Shown here piece by piece: positions 10,255 to 19,379 of a DNA stretch of 64,000 nt. The notes below the pieces were generated by a model. It was not told where the DNA came from and did not search any database. It was given only the letters and a program-made list of their open reading frames with translations. The first letter of the stretch is position 1, and every line of letters begins with the position of its first letter. The position numbers and the translations under genes are program-made. Source of the DNA: Prochlorococcus sp. MIT 0603 (GTDB lineage: Bacteria; Cyanobacteriota; Cyanobacteriia; PCC-6307; Cyanobiaceae); the NCBI RefSeq assembly GCF_000760215.1, contig NZ_JNAW01000002.1, positions 590,300 through 654,299 of the forward strand, given 5' to 3'.

Positions 10255-11727
10255 TCATTTTAAATCACTTGTTTTTCCGGTTATTTTCAATGATGGGTCT
10301 GCCGCCTGACCTACTGAAAACTTTTCCACTTCATTAACATCTGGAGAAGGCTCTTTAAAACCACTAACTTCTTTATACATAATTTCATAATCATTTGCAG
10401 ATTGATCCCAACTATAAGTTTGGGACATAGCGCGTTTCTGTAGCGAAACCCAACTATTCTTATGTCGAAACGCCTCCCAGGATCTAACTAAGGCAGTATA
10501 AAAATCTATTGGCTCAAACCTATCGAAACAAAAGCCTGTCCCTAACTCATTAATTGGATCGTGTGGGGTAACTGTGTCAACAAGGCCTCCAACATTCCTA
10601 ACAATAGGTATAGACCCATAGCGCATGGCTAGTAACTGACTTATTCCACAAGGCTCAAACCGGCTAGGCATTAAGAATGCATCACTACCGGCATAAATAA
10701 GTCGGGAAAGAGAATCATCATAAGTTAGAAAAACCGCGAATCTTCCAGGATGTTCAATTGCAAGTTGCCAAAGTGCTGATTCTAAAACCTGGTCACCTGT
10801 TCCAAGAACAACGATTTGAGAATCGGTATAAGCCAATAATCTTCTTGATACTTGTAAAAGTAAGTCAACTCCTTTTTGATCAACCAATCGCCCAACCATA
10901 CCAAGTAAATATTTGTCAGGATTTATTTCAAGCCCCATTTGTGACTGAAGAACCTCCTTGTTTTTGAAACGACCAGCAAGATCATTTGAAGAAAAATTGG
11001 CAGGTATTGAAGAATCCGTAAGTGGATCCCACTCTTCTAAATCAATCCCATTAAGGATGCCACGTAATTTACTGGAAATATAATTTAATAAGCCATCTAA
11101 GTGTTCTCCATATTCAGACGTGCGAATTTCTTTAGCATAAGTAGGTGATACTGCATTTACTCTATCCGCATAGAGCATTGCAGCAGCCATAGTGTGATCG
11201 CCACTCATATACCACGGGCACCATGTCATGCGATCTAGCTTCCATCGCCAAGGCCCTTGATATTTAAGATTATGAATAGTAAAAACGGTACTAATATCAG
11301 GGTCTTGATGCATCCATACAGGAATCATTCCTGTATGCCAATCATGGCAATGGAGAACCTGAGGTTTCCATGAGTTCCATGCGAATTCTGCTGTTGCACT
11401 AGCAAAAAATGTAAACCGCCAATCCTCATCCTCACCACCATAAATTCGTTCAGGATCAAAAGCAGGGTGACCTACTAAATACAAAATAAGGCCATTAACA
11501 GGATGCTTAGTCTGATAAACAGAAAAATCAGATCCCATTGTTTGGGATCTAAAAACAGGTTCCTCTGGAACATCAAGTAAAGTCCAAAGCTTGCTGTATC
11601 CGGGAATTATTAAGCGAACATCGTGGCCAAGCTTTGCAATTGCTGGGGGCAAAGAGCCAACAACATCGCCCATTCCGCCGACCTTTATCATCGGTGCGCA
11701 TTCAGCAGCTGCAAAAAGAACGCGCAT
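10255..11727 (-). CDS. glgA: Glycogen synthase (ADP-glucose)
   Basis: GlgA (GT5 family) elongates alpha-1,4-glucan from ADP-glucose. I start it at ATG 11727, giving [20 protein letters not shown], because family members begin there. The open frame continues upstream to a TTG at 11748 and includes another ATG at 11736. [13 protein letters not shown] holds the ADP-glucose-binding Lys and glycine loop. [11 protein letters not shown] and the C-terminal nucleotide site ([25 protein letters not shown] with the conserved Glu) are all visible. The last 35 residues or so, after the conserved fold, are lineage-specific. The branching enzyme glgB lies elsewhere in the window, at 39735. Confidence 0.95.
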   Translation of the reverse strand: MRVLFAAAECAPMIKVGGMGDVVGSLPPAIAKLGHDVRLIIPGYSKLWTLLDVPEEPVFRSQTMGSDFSVYQTKHPVNGLILYLVGHPAFDPERIYGGEDEDWRFTFFASATAEFAWNSWKPQVLHCHDWHTGMIPVWMHQDPDISTVFTIHNLKYQGPWRWKLDRMTWCPWYMSGDHTMAAAMLYADRVNAVSPTYAKEIRTSEYGEHLDGLLNYISSKLRGILNGIDLEEWDPLTDSSIPANFSSNDLAGRFKNKEVLQSQMGLEINPDKYLLGMVGRLVDQKGVDLLLQVSRRLLAYTDSQIVVLGTGDQVLESALWQLAIEHPGRFAVFLTYDDSLSRLIYAGSDAFLMPSRFEPCGISQLLAMRYGSIPIVRNVGGLVDTVTPHDPINELGTGFCFDRFEPIDFYTALVRSWEAFRHKNSWVSLQKRAMSQTYSWDQSANDYEIMYKEVSGFKEPSPDVNEVEKFSVGQAADPSLKITGKTSDLK

Positions 11728-11776
11728 TCCAGTCATTGTATAGAGCAATATTTAGTCTTTAACTGATATTAAATGG

Positions 11777-12655
11777 TCATGGCAACCAATCAAATTTAGA
11801 AAAGTCAGGCCTTCTTTTTTGTAAGAAAGCATTTTTACCCTCCTGAGACTCTTCTGTCATATAAAAAAGGTGTGTAGCTTGACCAGCCAGCTCTTGTATT
11901 CCAGCAAGGCCATCTGTCTCTGCATTAAAGGAAGCTTTTAAGCAACGTATGGCGGTTGGACTATTCTGAAGTATTTCTTTAGCCCATTTAACACCTTCGT
12001 TCTCTAATGTCTCAACTGATGTTACAGCGTTAATTAGGCCCATCTTCAAGGCATCGTCAGCGCCATATTGCCTACACAAAAACCATATTTCACGAGCTTT
12101 CCTTTGTCCTACTACCCTAGTGAGGTAACCTGCTCCAAAACCTGCATCGAAACTACCTACTTTTGGTCCAGTTTGTCCAAATATTGCATTATCTGCTGCC
12201 AAGCTTAGATCACAAATAAGTTGTAAAATCTGTCCTCCACCAATTGCATAACCAGCCACGAGAGCAATAACGACCTTTGGAAGACTTCTTATGATTCTCT
12301 GTAACTCAAGTACATTTAATTGAGGTAGACCATCATCGTCTATATAACCACCATCACCTCTAACTTTTTGGTCACCACCTGCACAAAAGGCATAACCGCC
12401 ATCTTTAGCCGGTGAAACACCAGTAAATAAAACTACGCCAATATTTTTATTATCTCGTATTTTTCTGAATGCATCGCATAGTTCCCTAATGGTTAGTGGT
12501 CTAAAAGCATTTCTTCTCTGAGGTCGATTAATGGCAACTCTTGCTATACCCTCCTGACTTATATCGAGAAAAATATCTTGATAATCACCCCAATTTTCCC
12601 AAGAACATGAAATCAGCCCTGGCAAAACTCTTCTTGCTGGAATTGAAGAATTCAA
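11777..12655 (-). CDS. menB: 1,4-dihydroxy-2-naphthoyl-CoA synthase
   Basis: MenB is a crotonase-fold enzyme that cyclises o-succinylbenzoyl-CoA on the route to phylloquinone, the photosystem I quinone. It has 292 residues. The motifs [25 protein letters not shown], the oxyanion-hole region [11 protein letters not shown] and the MenB-specific [16 protein letters not shown] are all present. The start appears to be TTG at 12655. No in-frame ATG occurs before the conserved segment. It follows menD with a gap of about 46 bp, and the pair is probably co-transcribed. The other men genes are not in the window. Confidence 0.95.
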   Translation of the reverse strand: MNSSIPARRVLPGLISCSWENWGDYQDIFLDISQEGIARVAINRPQRRNAFRPLTIRELCDAFRKIRDNKNIGVVLFTGVSPAKDGGYAFCAGGDQKVRGDGGYIDDDGLPQLNVLELQRIIRSLPKVVIALVAGYAIGGGQILQLICDLSLAADNAIFGQTGPKVGSFDAGFGAGYLTRVVGQRKAREIWFLCRQYGADDALKMGLINAVTSVETLENEGVKWAKEILQNSPTAIRCLKASFNAETDGLAGIQELAGQATHLFYMTEESQEGKNAFLQKRRPDFSKFDWLP

Positions 12656-12701
12656 TTTATTAGAAGTTGATTGATTGATTAAATATTTTAATAATATAAA
12701 A

Positions 12702-14453
12702 CTAAATTATAAGTTTATTCAACTCTTTAGTAATATTTTTTCTAAGTAAATTATCCGCTCGAGAATCTGTGGCTATATGAATTAAGACTGGTCCACGATG
12801 TTTCATACACCAATCAAATGTCAATGAGAAATCTTCAAAACTTAAGAGATGCTTGTATGGAATAGAATAAGCCTTTGCTAAAGATGATAGTTGTACTGAT
12901 TGAGGCATGATAAATAGCTTATCAACATTACCTTTGGTTGGCTTATCTAGGTTTAATTGGTTAAAGATACCACCTCCTTTATTATCAATTAAAAATATTA
13001 TCAATGGATGGTCTCTTGGCTGCTTCAACAAAAAAGCATTGCTATCGTGAAAAAATGAAAGGTCACCACATATTAAAACCAATGGGCCAATGGCAAGAGA
13101 AAGGCCTATTGCCATAGAAATATTTCCATCAATACCAGAAGTTCCTCTATAACTAAAGCATCTTCTTGCAAATGATGAAGAGCCTGAAAAAGTAAAGAAG
13201 TCTCTTATAGGTGAACTTGCTGAAAGCATTATTGGCATTTTAGCTGGTAAAATATTAGAAATATTATGTGCTATCTTAGGCTCATTAATAATACCATTAC
13301 TTGAGAGTTTCTTATCAAGATATGAGTGGATTTGATTATTTTTAGCCATTAAGGAATTTAATAATTCTAGATTTTTTATTGAAGAATGATTTTGCAGATT
13401 TACATGTTTAGAAATAAATACTTTCAGCCAGGAATCGAAGCCAAGTGAATATTGTTTTGCCATATGAAGAGGGTCAAGAGGTCGCTTTTCGCCTTCTGTT
13501 ATTAATATGTGATTCTTGTTAGACAAACTCTTGATAAATCCCTCAAGATTCCTACTAGCAGTCAAAGGACCTAATCTAAGTATTTGTAAATCTTGATCAG
13601 AATTAATATTGTTAGTTGCTATTAATAATTCCCAATAATGAATTAATCCAGGCTGATCTTTCATCAAGCCAGAAAGAGGATCTGCAAAAATTGGCCATCC
13701 AGTCAAAGCTTGAAAAACCTTAACAGAATTTCTAAAAGCTCCTATATTTTCTGGTTTCCCTCTCCATGGTCCGACTAAAATAATACCAAAGAGCAATGGG
13801 TCTAAATCTTGGAAAGGCTCAGATGTTCTCTCCAAAGGATTATGAATTAAATCAGGCTTATTATCATTATCAAAAGAATCTAACTCCCATCCCAACCATG
13901 CTTTTTTTTGTTCAGTAGTAGAAGGATGCAATGGTTCTTCTATAGGCAAATTTAAATGAACTGGTCCCGGGAAAGCATGTGCTTCATTCCAAACATTGTT
14001 TACGAGCGATATTAATGATCTATTAGTAAGGGTATGTATTCCCTTAGAAGGGGCTTTGATTACAGAACGGCAAACTGACGTTAGGAATTGTTCTTGATTA
14101 ACCGATTGATTGGCTCCACAATTTTTCAGTCTTTCTGGTCTATCAGCTGTAATAAAGATTAGTGGAACACATGATTTATCTGCCTCTACTGCAGCTGGCA
14201 AAAGATTACTAACAGCAGTACCAGAAGTGGTTATTACAGCTGTAGCTTTGCCTGTTGCAGTACTTATTCCTAAAGCCATAAAAGCAGCAGACCTTTCATC
14301 AATTGCTGTATAAAGGTTGAACTGTAAATCTTCAGCCATTCCACCCAAAGCCAAAGCCAAAGGTGCCGACCTACTACCAGGGCAAAGGACTACATCTAAG
14401 AGTCCTTTATTGTATAAAGCTCTTAAAAGCTTTATAGAAATAAAAAAATTAAT
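12702..14453 (-). CDS. menD: SEPHCHC synthase (MenD), start uncertain
   Basis: MenD is a thiamine-diphosphate enzyme that condenses 2-oxoglutarate with isochorismate in phylloquinone synthesis. [13 protein letters not shown] holds the ThDP-activating Glu; [30 protein letters not shown] and the C-terminal ThDP motif ([13 protein letters not shown]) are clear. The first canonical start codon is a TTG at 14360, but the conserved N-terminal motif [12 protein letters not shown] is encoded immediately upstream in the same open frame. Between the in-frame TGA at 14525-14523 and 14360 there is no ATG, GTG or TTG. I therefore place the start provisionally at ATT 14453, with CTG 14468 also possible. 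A sequencing frameshift is the alternative. Identity is firm; the start is not. Confidence 0.9.
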   Translation of the reverse strand: MNFFISIKLLRALYNKGLLDVVLCPGSRSAPLALALGGMAEDLQFNLYTAIDERSAAFMALGISTATGKATAVITTSGTAVSNLLPAAVEADKSCVPLIFITADRPERLKNCGANQSVNQEQFLTSVCRSVIKAPSKGIHTLTNRSLISLVNNVWNEAHAFPGPVHLNLPIEEPLHPSTTEQKKAWLGWELDSFDNDNKPDLIHNPLERTSEPFQDLDPLLFGIILVGPWRGKPENIGAFRNSVKVFQALTGWPIFADPLSGLMKDQPGLIHYWELLIATNNINSDQDLQILRLGPLTASRNLEGFIKSLSNKNHILITEGEKRPLDPLHMAKQYSLGFDSWLKVFISKHVNLQNHSSIKNLELLNSLMAKNNQIHSYLDKKLSSNGIINEPKIAHNISNILPAKMPIMLSASSPIRDFFTFSGSSSFARRCFSYRGTSGIDGNISMAIGLSLAIGPLVLICGDLSFFHDSNAFLLKQPRDHPLIIFLIDNKGGGIFNQLNLDKPTKGNVDKLFIMPQSVQLSSLAKAYSIPYKHLLSFEDFSLTFDWCMKHRGPVLIHIATDSRADNLLRKNITKELNKLII

Positions 14454-14537
14454 AAGTGATAATGACAGAGAAAGAAAAGTAACTAACGTAATCTTCTCAA
14501 AAAGAAGAATCTTTTGGGGAATTCAGTACTTTATTAA

Positions 14538-15143
14538 ATGACAGATTCAGGAGCAAACAAATTAAATACCAAGAATTCTGGATGGATAAACCTAATCCTA
14601 TGGATACTTCTTGCACTATTTCTTAGATGGTTAATCCTAGAGCCACGTTGGATACCCTCTGGCTCTATGCTCCCAACATTTCAAATTAAAGACAGAATAC
14701 TTATAGAAAAAGTAAGTCCAAAAATCAATAAAATCTTTCACAAAAGCCCTGTAAGGAACAAGATAGTGATCTTCAATCCACCTAAAGCTATTACTGATCA
14801 AGGATATACAAGCAATCGAGCCTTAATAAAAAGAGTAGTTGGTATACCTGGAGATAAAATTGAAATTCATAATGGAAAGCTAGTCAGAAACGGAAAAGTT
14901 ATAGAAGAGCCTTGGGTTATAGAAACAATCAGATATGAAATGGAAGAAATTGTAGTTCCGTCAGATTCTCTCTGGGTATTAGGGGACAACAGAAACAACA
15001 GTTTAGATTCTCATATTTGGGGACCGCTATCAGTAAAAAACATTATTGGCACAGCGGTTTTTAGATATTGGCCATTTAAAAGCATAGGTCGTATACGGTT
15101 CCCCGCCAAAGAAGTATTATCTTCTTTGCACATATTGCGATAA
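14538..15143 (+). CDS. lepB: Signal peptidase I
   Basis: LepB is the membrane peptidase that removes Sec and Tat signal peptides. It has 201 residues with one N-terminal membrane segment (about 17-34). The serine nucleophile is S43 in IPSGSMLPT, and the general-base lysine is K98 in LIKRVVGIPGD. The C-terminal VLGDNRNNSLDSHIWG box is the family's box E. It starts with ATG and is divergent from menD. The proposed menD start leaves an 84-bp gap that must hold both promoters. A DUF760 gene follows 28 bp downstream. Confidence 0.95.
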   Translation: MTDSGANKLNTKNSGWINLILWILLALFLRWLILEPRWIPSGSMLPTFQIKDRILIEKVSPKINKIFHKSPVRNKIVIFNPPKAITDQGYTSNRALIKRVVGIPGDKIEIHNGKLVRNGKVIEEPWVIETIRYEMEEIVVPSDSLWVLGDNRNNSLDSHIWGPLSVKNIIGTAVFRYWPFKSIGRIRFPAKEVLSSLHILR

Positions 15144-15171
15144 GGTCTATGTATATATAGAGCTCATTTGG

Positions 15172-15525
15172 ATGTTTAACCCAGAGTTTCTTGCTACAGA
15201 TAACAATGATGGCAACAGCAATGGTAATGACCTAATTCAATATCTACAGGAACAATCCCCTGATGTTCTTCAAAGAGTTGCCAAGTCTGCTAGCACTGAT
15301 ATTCAAGATATTATTCGACACAACGTACAAGGACTATTAGGGATGCTTCCTGGAGAACAGTTTGAAGTAAAAGTAACATCCTCAAGAGATAATTTTGCTA
15401 ATCTCCTGGCTTCTGCAATGATGACAGGCTACTTTCTAAGACAAATGGAGCAAAGGAAAGAACTTGAAGAGTCACTCTTAACAGATGAAGAGATGTCCAT
15501 CGATCCAGATGATCTTAATCTCTAA
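15172..15525 (+). CDS. DUF760 family protein
   Basis: This 117-residue acidic protein matches the cyanobacterial and plastid DUF760 family: helix with PDVLQRVAKSA, then QGLLGMLPGEQFEVKVTSSRDNFA and a helix with LLASAMMTGYFLRQMEQR. No catalytic motif, signal peptide or membrane segment is seen. The function of the family is unknown to me. It lies 28 bp after lepB, so it is probably in the same transcript. Its last 11 bases overlap the end of the convergent DUF4336 gene. Confidence 0.8.
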   Translation: MFNPEFLATDNNDGNSNGNDLIQYLQEQSPDVLQRVAKSASTDIQDIIRHNVQGLLGMLPGEQFEVKVTSSRDNFANLLASAMMTGYFLRQMEQRKELEESLLTDEEMSIDPDDLNL

Positions 15526-16711
15526 ATTTCTTCAAAGGGTCCTTAGGAATTATTCCTTTATTGAATAGGGTTTCATCTACAAAACTAAGAAAAGACCAGT
15601 TCTTATTAGAAGGTGACCACTTAGTAAAATTAATGCTTGACCTTAAAGTGACACATTCTGCTTTTGTGAACTTTATTGGAGCTGAGTAATGTGCAGGGAT
15701 GAGACTCTTCATACCTTCTAGTTCTTTCAATTCATCTAACCATCTAAGAATCTCAATTTTGGCTCTTGGGAATACTAATCTTTGTAAAACCGGTGCCACC
15801 TGCAAAAGGGGTTTGTTTATTCCAATAATCTCACGCGCAGATGATTCCCAGTCTTTATGCCAGAGAAAAGGGTAAATCCCAAAATGAGACTTCCAATTAC
15901 GAAGTCCAGGTTTAAATGCATTCTTAAAGATAGTCAAAAGTGGAGGGATTTTTAATTGATACGGTTTTAAATATGACGCAAATAAAACCAATCTGAACCA
16001 TCCTTTCCTTCTTAATTCTGGTGAATCATTGAGAGGTTCATAGCCATTATCTCTTGCATGAAATAAAAGAGCAGTTGGATCTAAATCAAATAGCTGAGGC
16101 GGTTCTGATTCAACACCAATTAAGGCATCAGTAACTATCAAAGATTGGGATTGTTTGTGATAGCAGGAAACTTCTTGAAATCGACCAAGACCAATATCAA
16201 TAGGTCCTAAAGAAATCCACTGACAAGCCTCCTTATGAGGCAAGCCATCAGCAAACATAATTCTAGTTCTACTCTTAGGAAAACCTAACCAAGATAAAGG
16301 CAAAGAGAAAGGATAACTCCACTGACCAGGGCAAACCCAAAGAATTGCTTTGGAAAATATACGAGAAATCGCTGGCATTGAAATTTTGTGCTCTAATCCT
16401 GAGGCTGTAGGAAGAACAATTGAACGAATAGGTCCATATTTATTCTCTAAAATCCTTAATTGTTTAATTAAATCTATTGTCGGTGGCAAAGGGTTGATCA
16501 ACATCAATCCTTTTGGGACTTTTACAACAGTCATTCTTATAGGTACTGCGACATAATAGAGACCTTGAAGTTGTTCAAAACTCCATACCAAGTCGGGTAC
16601 CAATTCAGTAAAAACAGTGTTACGAGAACCGTAAGGATAAAGGGGGAATAAAGGCCACCAAAACCAGTTGTTATTCTCTCCTAAATTGTACTTAATTAGA
16701 TTGGATGCCAT
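15515..16711 (-). CDS. DUF4336 domain protein
   Basis: The 398-residue protein matches the cyanobacterial DUF4336 family: an N-terminal aromatic segment (WFWWPLFPLYPYGSRNTVF), then a core with GLMLINPLPPT, IVLPTASGLEHK and a C-terminal LIPAHYSAPI. The fold of the family is thought to resemble metallo-beta-lactamases. I do not see a full HxHxDH motif, so no activity is claimed. The start lies only 2 bp after the stop of the metal-transporter permease gene, so it is probably the last gene of the mntCAB-type operon. It overlaps the DUF760 gene end by 11 bp. Confidence 0.75.
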   Translation of the reverse strand: MASNLIKYNLGENNNWFWWPLFPLYPYGSRNTVFTELVPDLVWSFEQLQGLYYVAVPIRMTVVKVPKGLMLINPLPPTIDLIKQLRILENKYGPIRSIVLPTASGLEHKISMPAISRIFSKAILWVCPGQWSYPFSLPLSWLGFPKSRTRIMFADGLPHKEACQWISLGPIDIGLGRFQEVSCYHKQSQSLIVTDALIGVESEPPQLFDLDPTALLFHARDNGYEPLNDSPELRRKGWFRLVLFASYLKPYQLKIPPLLTIFKNAFKPGLRNWKSHFGIYPFLWHKDWESSAREIIGINKPLLQVAPVLQRLVFPRAKIEILRWLDELKELEGMKSLIPAHYSAPIKFTKAECVTLRSSINFTKWSPSNKNWSFLSFVDETLFNKGIIPKDPLKKFRD

Positions 16712-16713
16712 AT

Positions 16714-17586
16714 TTATTCTTTAGTAGTAGAGTTATTAATTTTCAAGATTCCATATCTTGGGGCAAAAAGAAAAGCAATTAAGAAGATTGTCGTTTGGAC
16801 TAGAACAATAGATCCACCTGTCTCAATATCTGACCAATAACTGATATAAACACCTAAAATACTGGAAATCACACTACTTATAACTGCCAATATAGTCATT
16901 TTATCAAACCTATCAGTAAGTAAATAAGCTGTTGCGCCAGGTGTTATTAACATTGCTATGACTAAAATTATGCCAACAGTTTGCAATCCTGCCACTGCAG
17001 CTAATGACAATACTGATAACAATAAGTAATGTAATAAACCTGTATTTATCCCTATAGATCTTGCATGAGTAGGGTCAAAACAATACAGCATCAAATCTCT
17101 TCTAAATACAACTAATAGAAAAACAACAATAAGACAAATAAATAATGTTTGTCTTACATCAGAATCTGATATTCCTAATGGACTCCCAAAAAGTATATGC
17201 ATTAAATCAATATTACTTTTAATCTTTGAAACTAATACTAAGCCTAGGGCAAAGAAACCAGTAAAAACTAATCCTATAACTGTATCTTCCTTAACTCTAG
17301 ATTTCTGTTTAACGAAACCAATTAAAGCGACTGATCCAACACCAAAGACAAAAGCTCCTAAAGAGAAAGGCAAGCCTAAAGCATAAGCAACAACAACTCC
17401 AGGCATTACTGCATGAGAGACAGCATCTCCCATCAATGCCCAACCCTTAAGAGTCATATAACAAGAAAGCAAGCCACAAACACCTCCAACAACTGCACTA
17501 ATAAGCAAAGCTCTTCTCATAAACTCATGAGCAAGAGGATCTATTAATAACGAATACGGAATTAAAGAGATAAAGGAATCATGCAT
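16714..17586 (-). CDS. mntB: Mn-type ABC transporter permease
   Basis: This is the membrane subunit of a cluster-9 (TroCD/ZnuB/MntB) metal importer. It has 290 residues with about eight hydrophobic helices. Typical segments are GGVCGLLSCYMTLKGWALMGDAVSHAVMPGV (split: the LMGDAVSHAVMPG core is diagnostic) and the later VGIILVIAMLITPGATAYLL. It lies 2 bp after the ATPase gene and directly before the DUF4336 gene. The gene order, binding protein-ATPase-permease, matches the known cyanobacterial mntCAB order. The manganese assignment rests on the binding protein's ligands (see that entry). Confidence 0.9.
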   Translation of the reverse strand: MHDSFISLIPYSLLIDPLAHEFMRRALLISAVVGGVCGLLSCYMTLKGWALMGDAVSHAVMPGVVVAYALGLPFSLGAFVFGVGSVALIGFVKQKSRVKEDTVIGLVFTGFFALGLVLVSKIKSNIDLMHILFGSPLGISDSDVRQTLFICLIVVFLLVVFRRDLMLYCFDPTHARSIGINTGLLHYLLLSVLSLAAVAGLQTVGIILVIAMLITPGATAYLLTDRFDKMTILAVISSVISSILGVYISYWSDIETGGSIVLVQTTIFLIAFLFAPRYGILKINNSTTKE

Positions 17587-17588
17587 AT

Positions 17589-18362
17589 CTACTCATTAAA
17601 AGAAATTGACCCAGAAATAGGGTCTGGCATCATGCCTCCAAATGTCATTGACAGGTTTTCTGAAGTAAAAACTTCAGAGGTATTTCCATACGCAAGTACT
17701 GTTTTATTGATAAGTACAACAACATCACAAAAATCCCTTACATGGCTGAGGTCATGAGTTGATATCAATACAGATCGGCCATCCTGACGTAATTGCAGAA
17801 ATAATTCCGCCATCAACTTCTCAGTCCTAATGTCTACACCAGTGAATGGCTCATCAAGCAACAAGACAGAAGCTCTCTGAGCAATTGCGCGTGCAAGAAA
17901 GGCTCTTTTTCGCTGACCTCCAGAAAGAGATCCTATTGGCCTATCAGACAATCCCAACAATTCGACCCTTTCAAGAGCATGGACTACTGCTTTTTTATCT
18001 GATTCTCTAGGGACTCTTAAGAAGTTCATTGACCCATATCTGCCCATCATCACTACATCCCAAACGCTTACAGGGAATGAGAAATCAACACCTTCGTTTT
18101 GTGGAACATAAGCTACAGCTTGATCCTTCTGAGCTAAACGGACATTACTTCCATTAATTAATATTTTCCCTCTAGAAGGTCTAACAAATCCCATTAAGGC
18201 CTTAAACAAAGTTGATTTACCAGCGCCATTCATCCCAAGAAGTCCACAAATGCAACCTGCTTGTACTTTCAAACTCGCGTCATATAATGCAACGGTACCG
18301 TTGTAATCAACGCAAATTTGATCTGCATGAATCCTTATATCTGTATTTCTAAAAGATTCCAT
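17589..18362 (-). CDS. mntA: Mn-type ABC transporter ATP-binding protein
   Basis: This is the 257-residue ATPase of the metal importer. It has the Walker A motif GMNGAGKST, the Q-loop in VAYVPQNEGVDFSFP, the ABC signature LSGGQRKRAFLARA, Walker B VLLLDEPFTGVD and the switch His in LISTHDLSHV. The ATPase is of the cluster-9 metal type, as judged by length and neighbours. It starts with ATG 7 bp after the binding-protein stop, and the permease gene begins 2 bp downstream, so the three genes form a tight operon. Confidence 0.92.
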   Translation of the reverse strand: MESFRNTDIRIHADQICVDYNGTVALYDASLKVQAGCICGLLGMNGAGKSTLFKALMGFVRPSRGKILINGSNVRLAQKDQAVAYVPQNEGVDFSFPVSVWDVVMMGRYGSMNFLRVPRESDKKAVVHALERVELLGLSDRPIGSLSGGQRKRAFLARAIAQRASVLLLDEPFTGVDIRTEKLMAELFLQLRQDGRSVLISTHDLSHVRDFCDVVVLINKTVLAYGNTSEVFTSENLSMTFGGMMPDPISGSISFNE

Positions 18363-18369
18363 TTGTCAT

Positions 18370-19320
18370 TCAGTTAGTAATTAATTTAGAAAACCCATTA
18401 AGGATCAAATCCACATTGTGGCGTTGCATTTCCAAAAAGTTTGGTGCAGGTCCATCAGAAGTAGAAAGTGAGTCAACAAAAAACTTACCACCAAAAGTAG
18501 TCTTAGTAATTCTTGCTATTTCCAATTGAGCTTTTTCACTAACAGTAGATTCACAAAATACTACAGGCACTTGCGTTTTGTTAACAGTTTCTATAAGAGA
18601 TTTCATCCTCCTAGGAGTAACCTGACTCTCTGCATTAACAGGCCATAAAAAGGCTTCCTGAAAACCGTAATCATCTGCAAGGTAAGAAAGGGCTCCTTCA
18701 CATGTAACTAATATGCGCTTATCTGCAGGAATTGTTTTCAAAGCATTTCTTAATTGGTTATCTAATTCGTTCAATTTGTTTTTATATAGATTTCCATTCC
18801 TTATATAAAGATTCTCACCTTGAGGATCTATTGCAATAAATGCTTTAACAATCTTTTCTACATAATGAATTGCCCTCTTGGGAGACATCCATACATGAGG
18901 ATTTGGTTTGCCCTTATATAAATCACTATCTATAAATAATGGTTTGATTCCATCAGATAATGTAATTCTAGGTACATTATCTGTTGAAGATGTAAATCTA
19001 CTAGCCCATCTTTCTAATCCAAATCCATTTTCTATAATTAAATCTGCTTCAGAAACTCTAATCAAGTCACTTGGTGTTGGCTTATACCCATGAATTTCTG
19101 CACCAGGCTTAGTAATAGACTCAATAATTAATCGATCTCCAGATATGTTTCTAGCTATATCTGCAAGAACAGTAAAAGTTGTTATAACTTTAAGCTTTGA
19201 AGAATCATCTTTTACATTTGATTCGTAGATATTATTTCCACAAGAGATTAAAAACAATGCTATAAGAGTGGTAAAAAAAACTCTTATATTTGTGATATCA
19301 AGTTGCTTTGTATTTTGCAA
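18370..19320 (-). CDS. mntC: Mn-type metal-binding lipoprotein of ABC transporter
   Basis: This is the periplasmic, lipid-anchored binding protein of the importer. It has 316 residues: a signal segment with a lipobox LISC (C27), then a cluster A-I solute-binding fold. The four expected metal ligands can be placed at H77 (EIHGYKPT), H142 (NPHVWMSP), E208 (CEGALSY) and D283 (FVDSLS). A His-His-Glu-Asp set and the absence of a His-rich loop favour manganese over zinc, which is inference from the family. It starts with TTG at 19320 with no ATG nearby. It is the first gene of the operon. Confidence 0.88.
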   Translation of the reverse strand: MQNTKQLDITNIRVFFTTLIALFLISCGNNIYESNVKDDSSKLKVITTFTVLADIARNISGDRLIIESITKPGAEIHGYKPTPSDLIRVSEADLIIENGFGLERWASRFTSSTDNVPRITLSDGIKPLFIDSDLYKGKPNPHVWMSPKRAIHYVEKIVKAFIAIDPQGENLYIRNGNLYKNKLNELDNQLRNALKTIPADKRILVTCEGALSYLADDYGFQEAFLWPVNAESQVTPRRMKSLIETVNKTQVPVVFCESTVSEKAQLEIARITKTTFGGKFFVDSLSTSDGPAPNFLEMQRHNVDLILNGFSKLITN

Positions 19321-19379
19321 AAAATTTACCTTAAAATAGTTAAGTTAAAGCCTAAATAAAGAGATAAGTAAACTAAAGT

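Noticed and set aside
14317-14541. 74-codon plus-strand open frame across the menD start and lepB upstream region
   Set aside because: It is antisense to the conserved MenD N-terminus, and its translation resembles no family.
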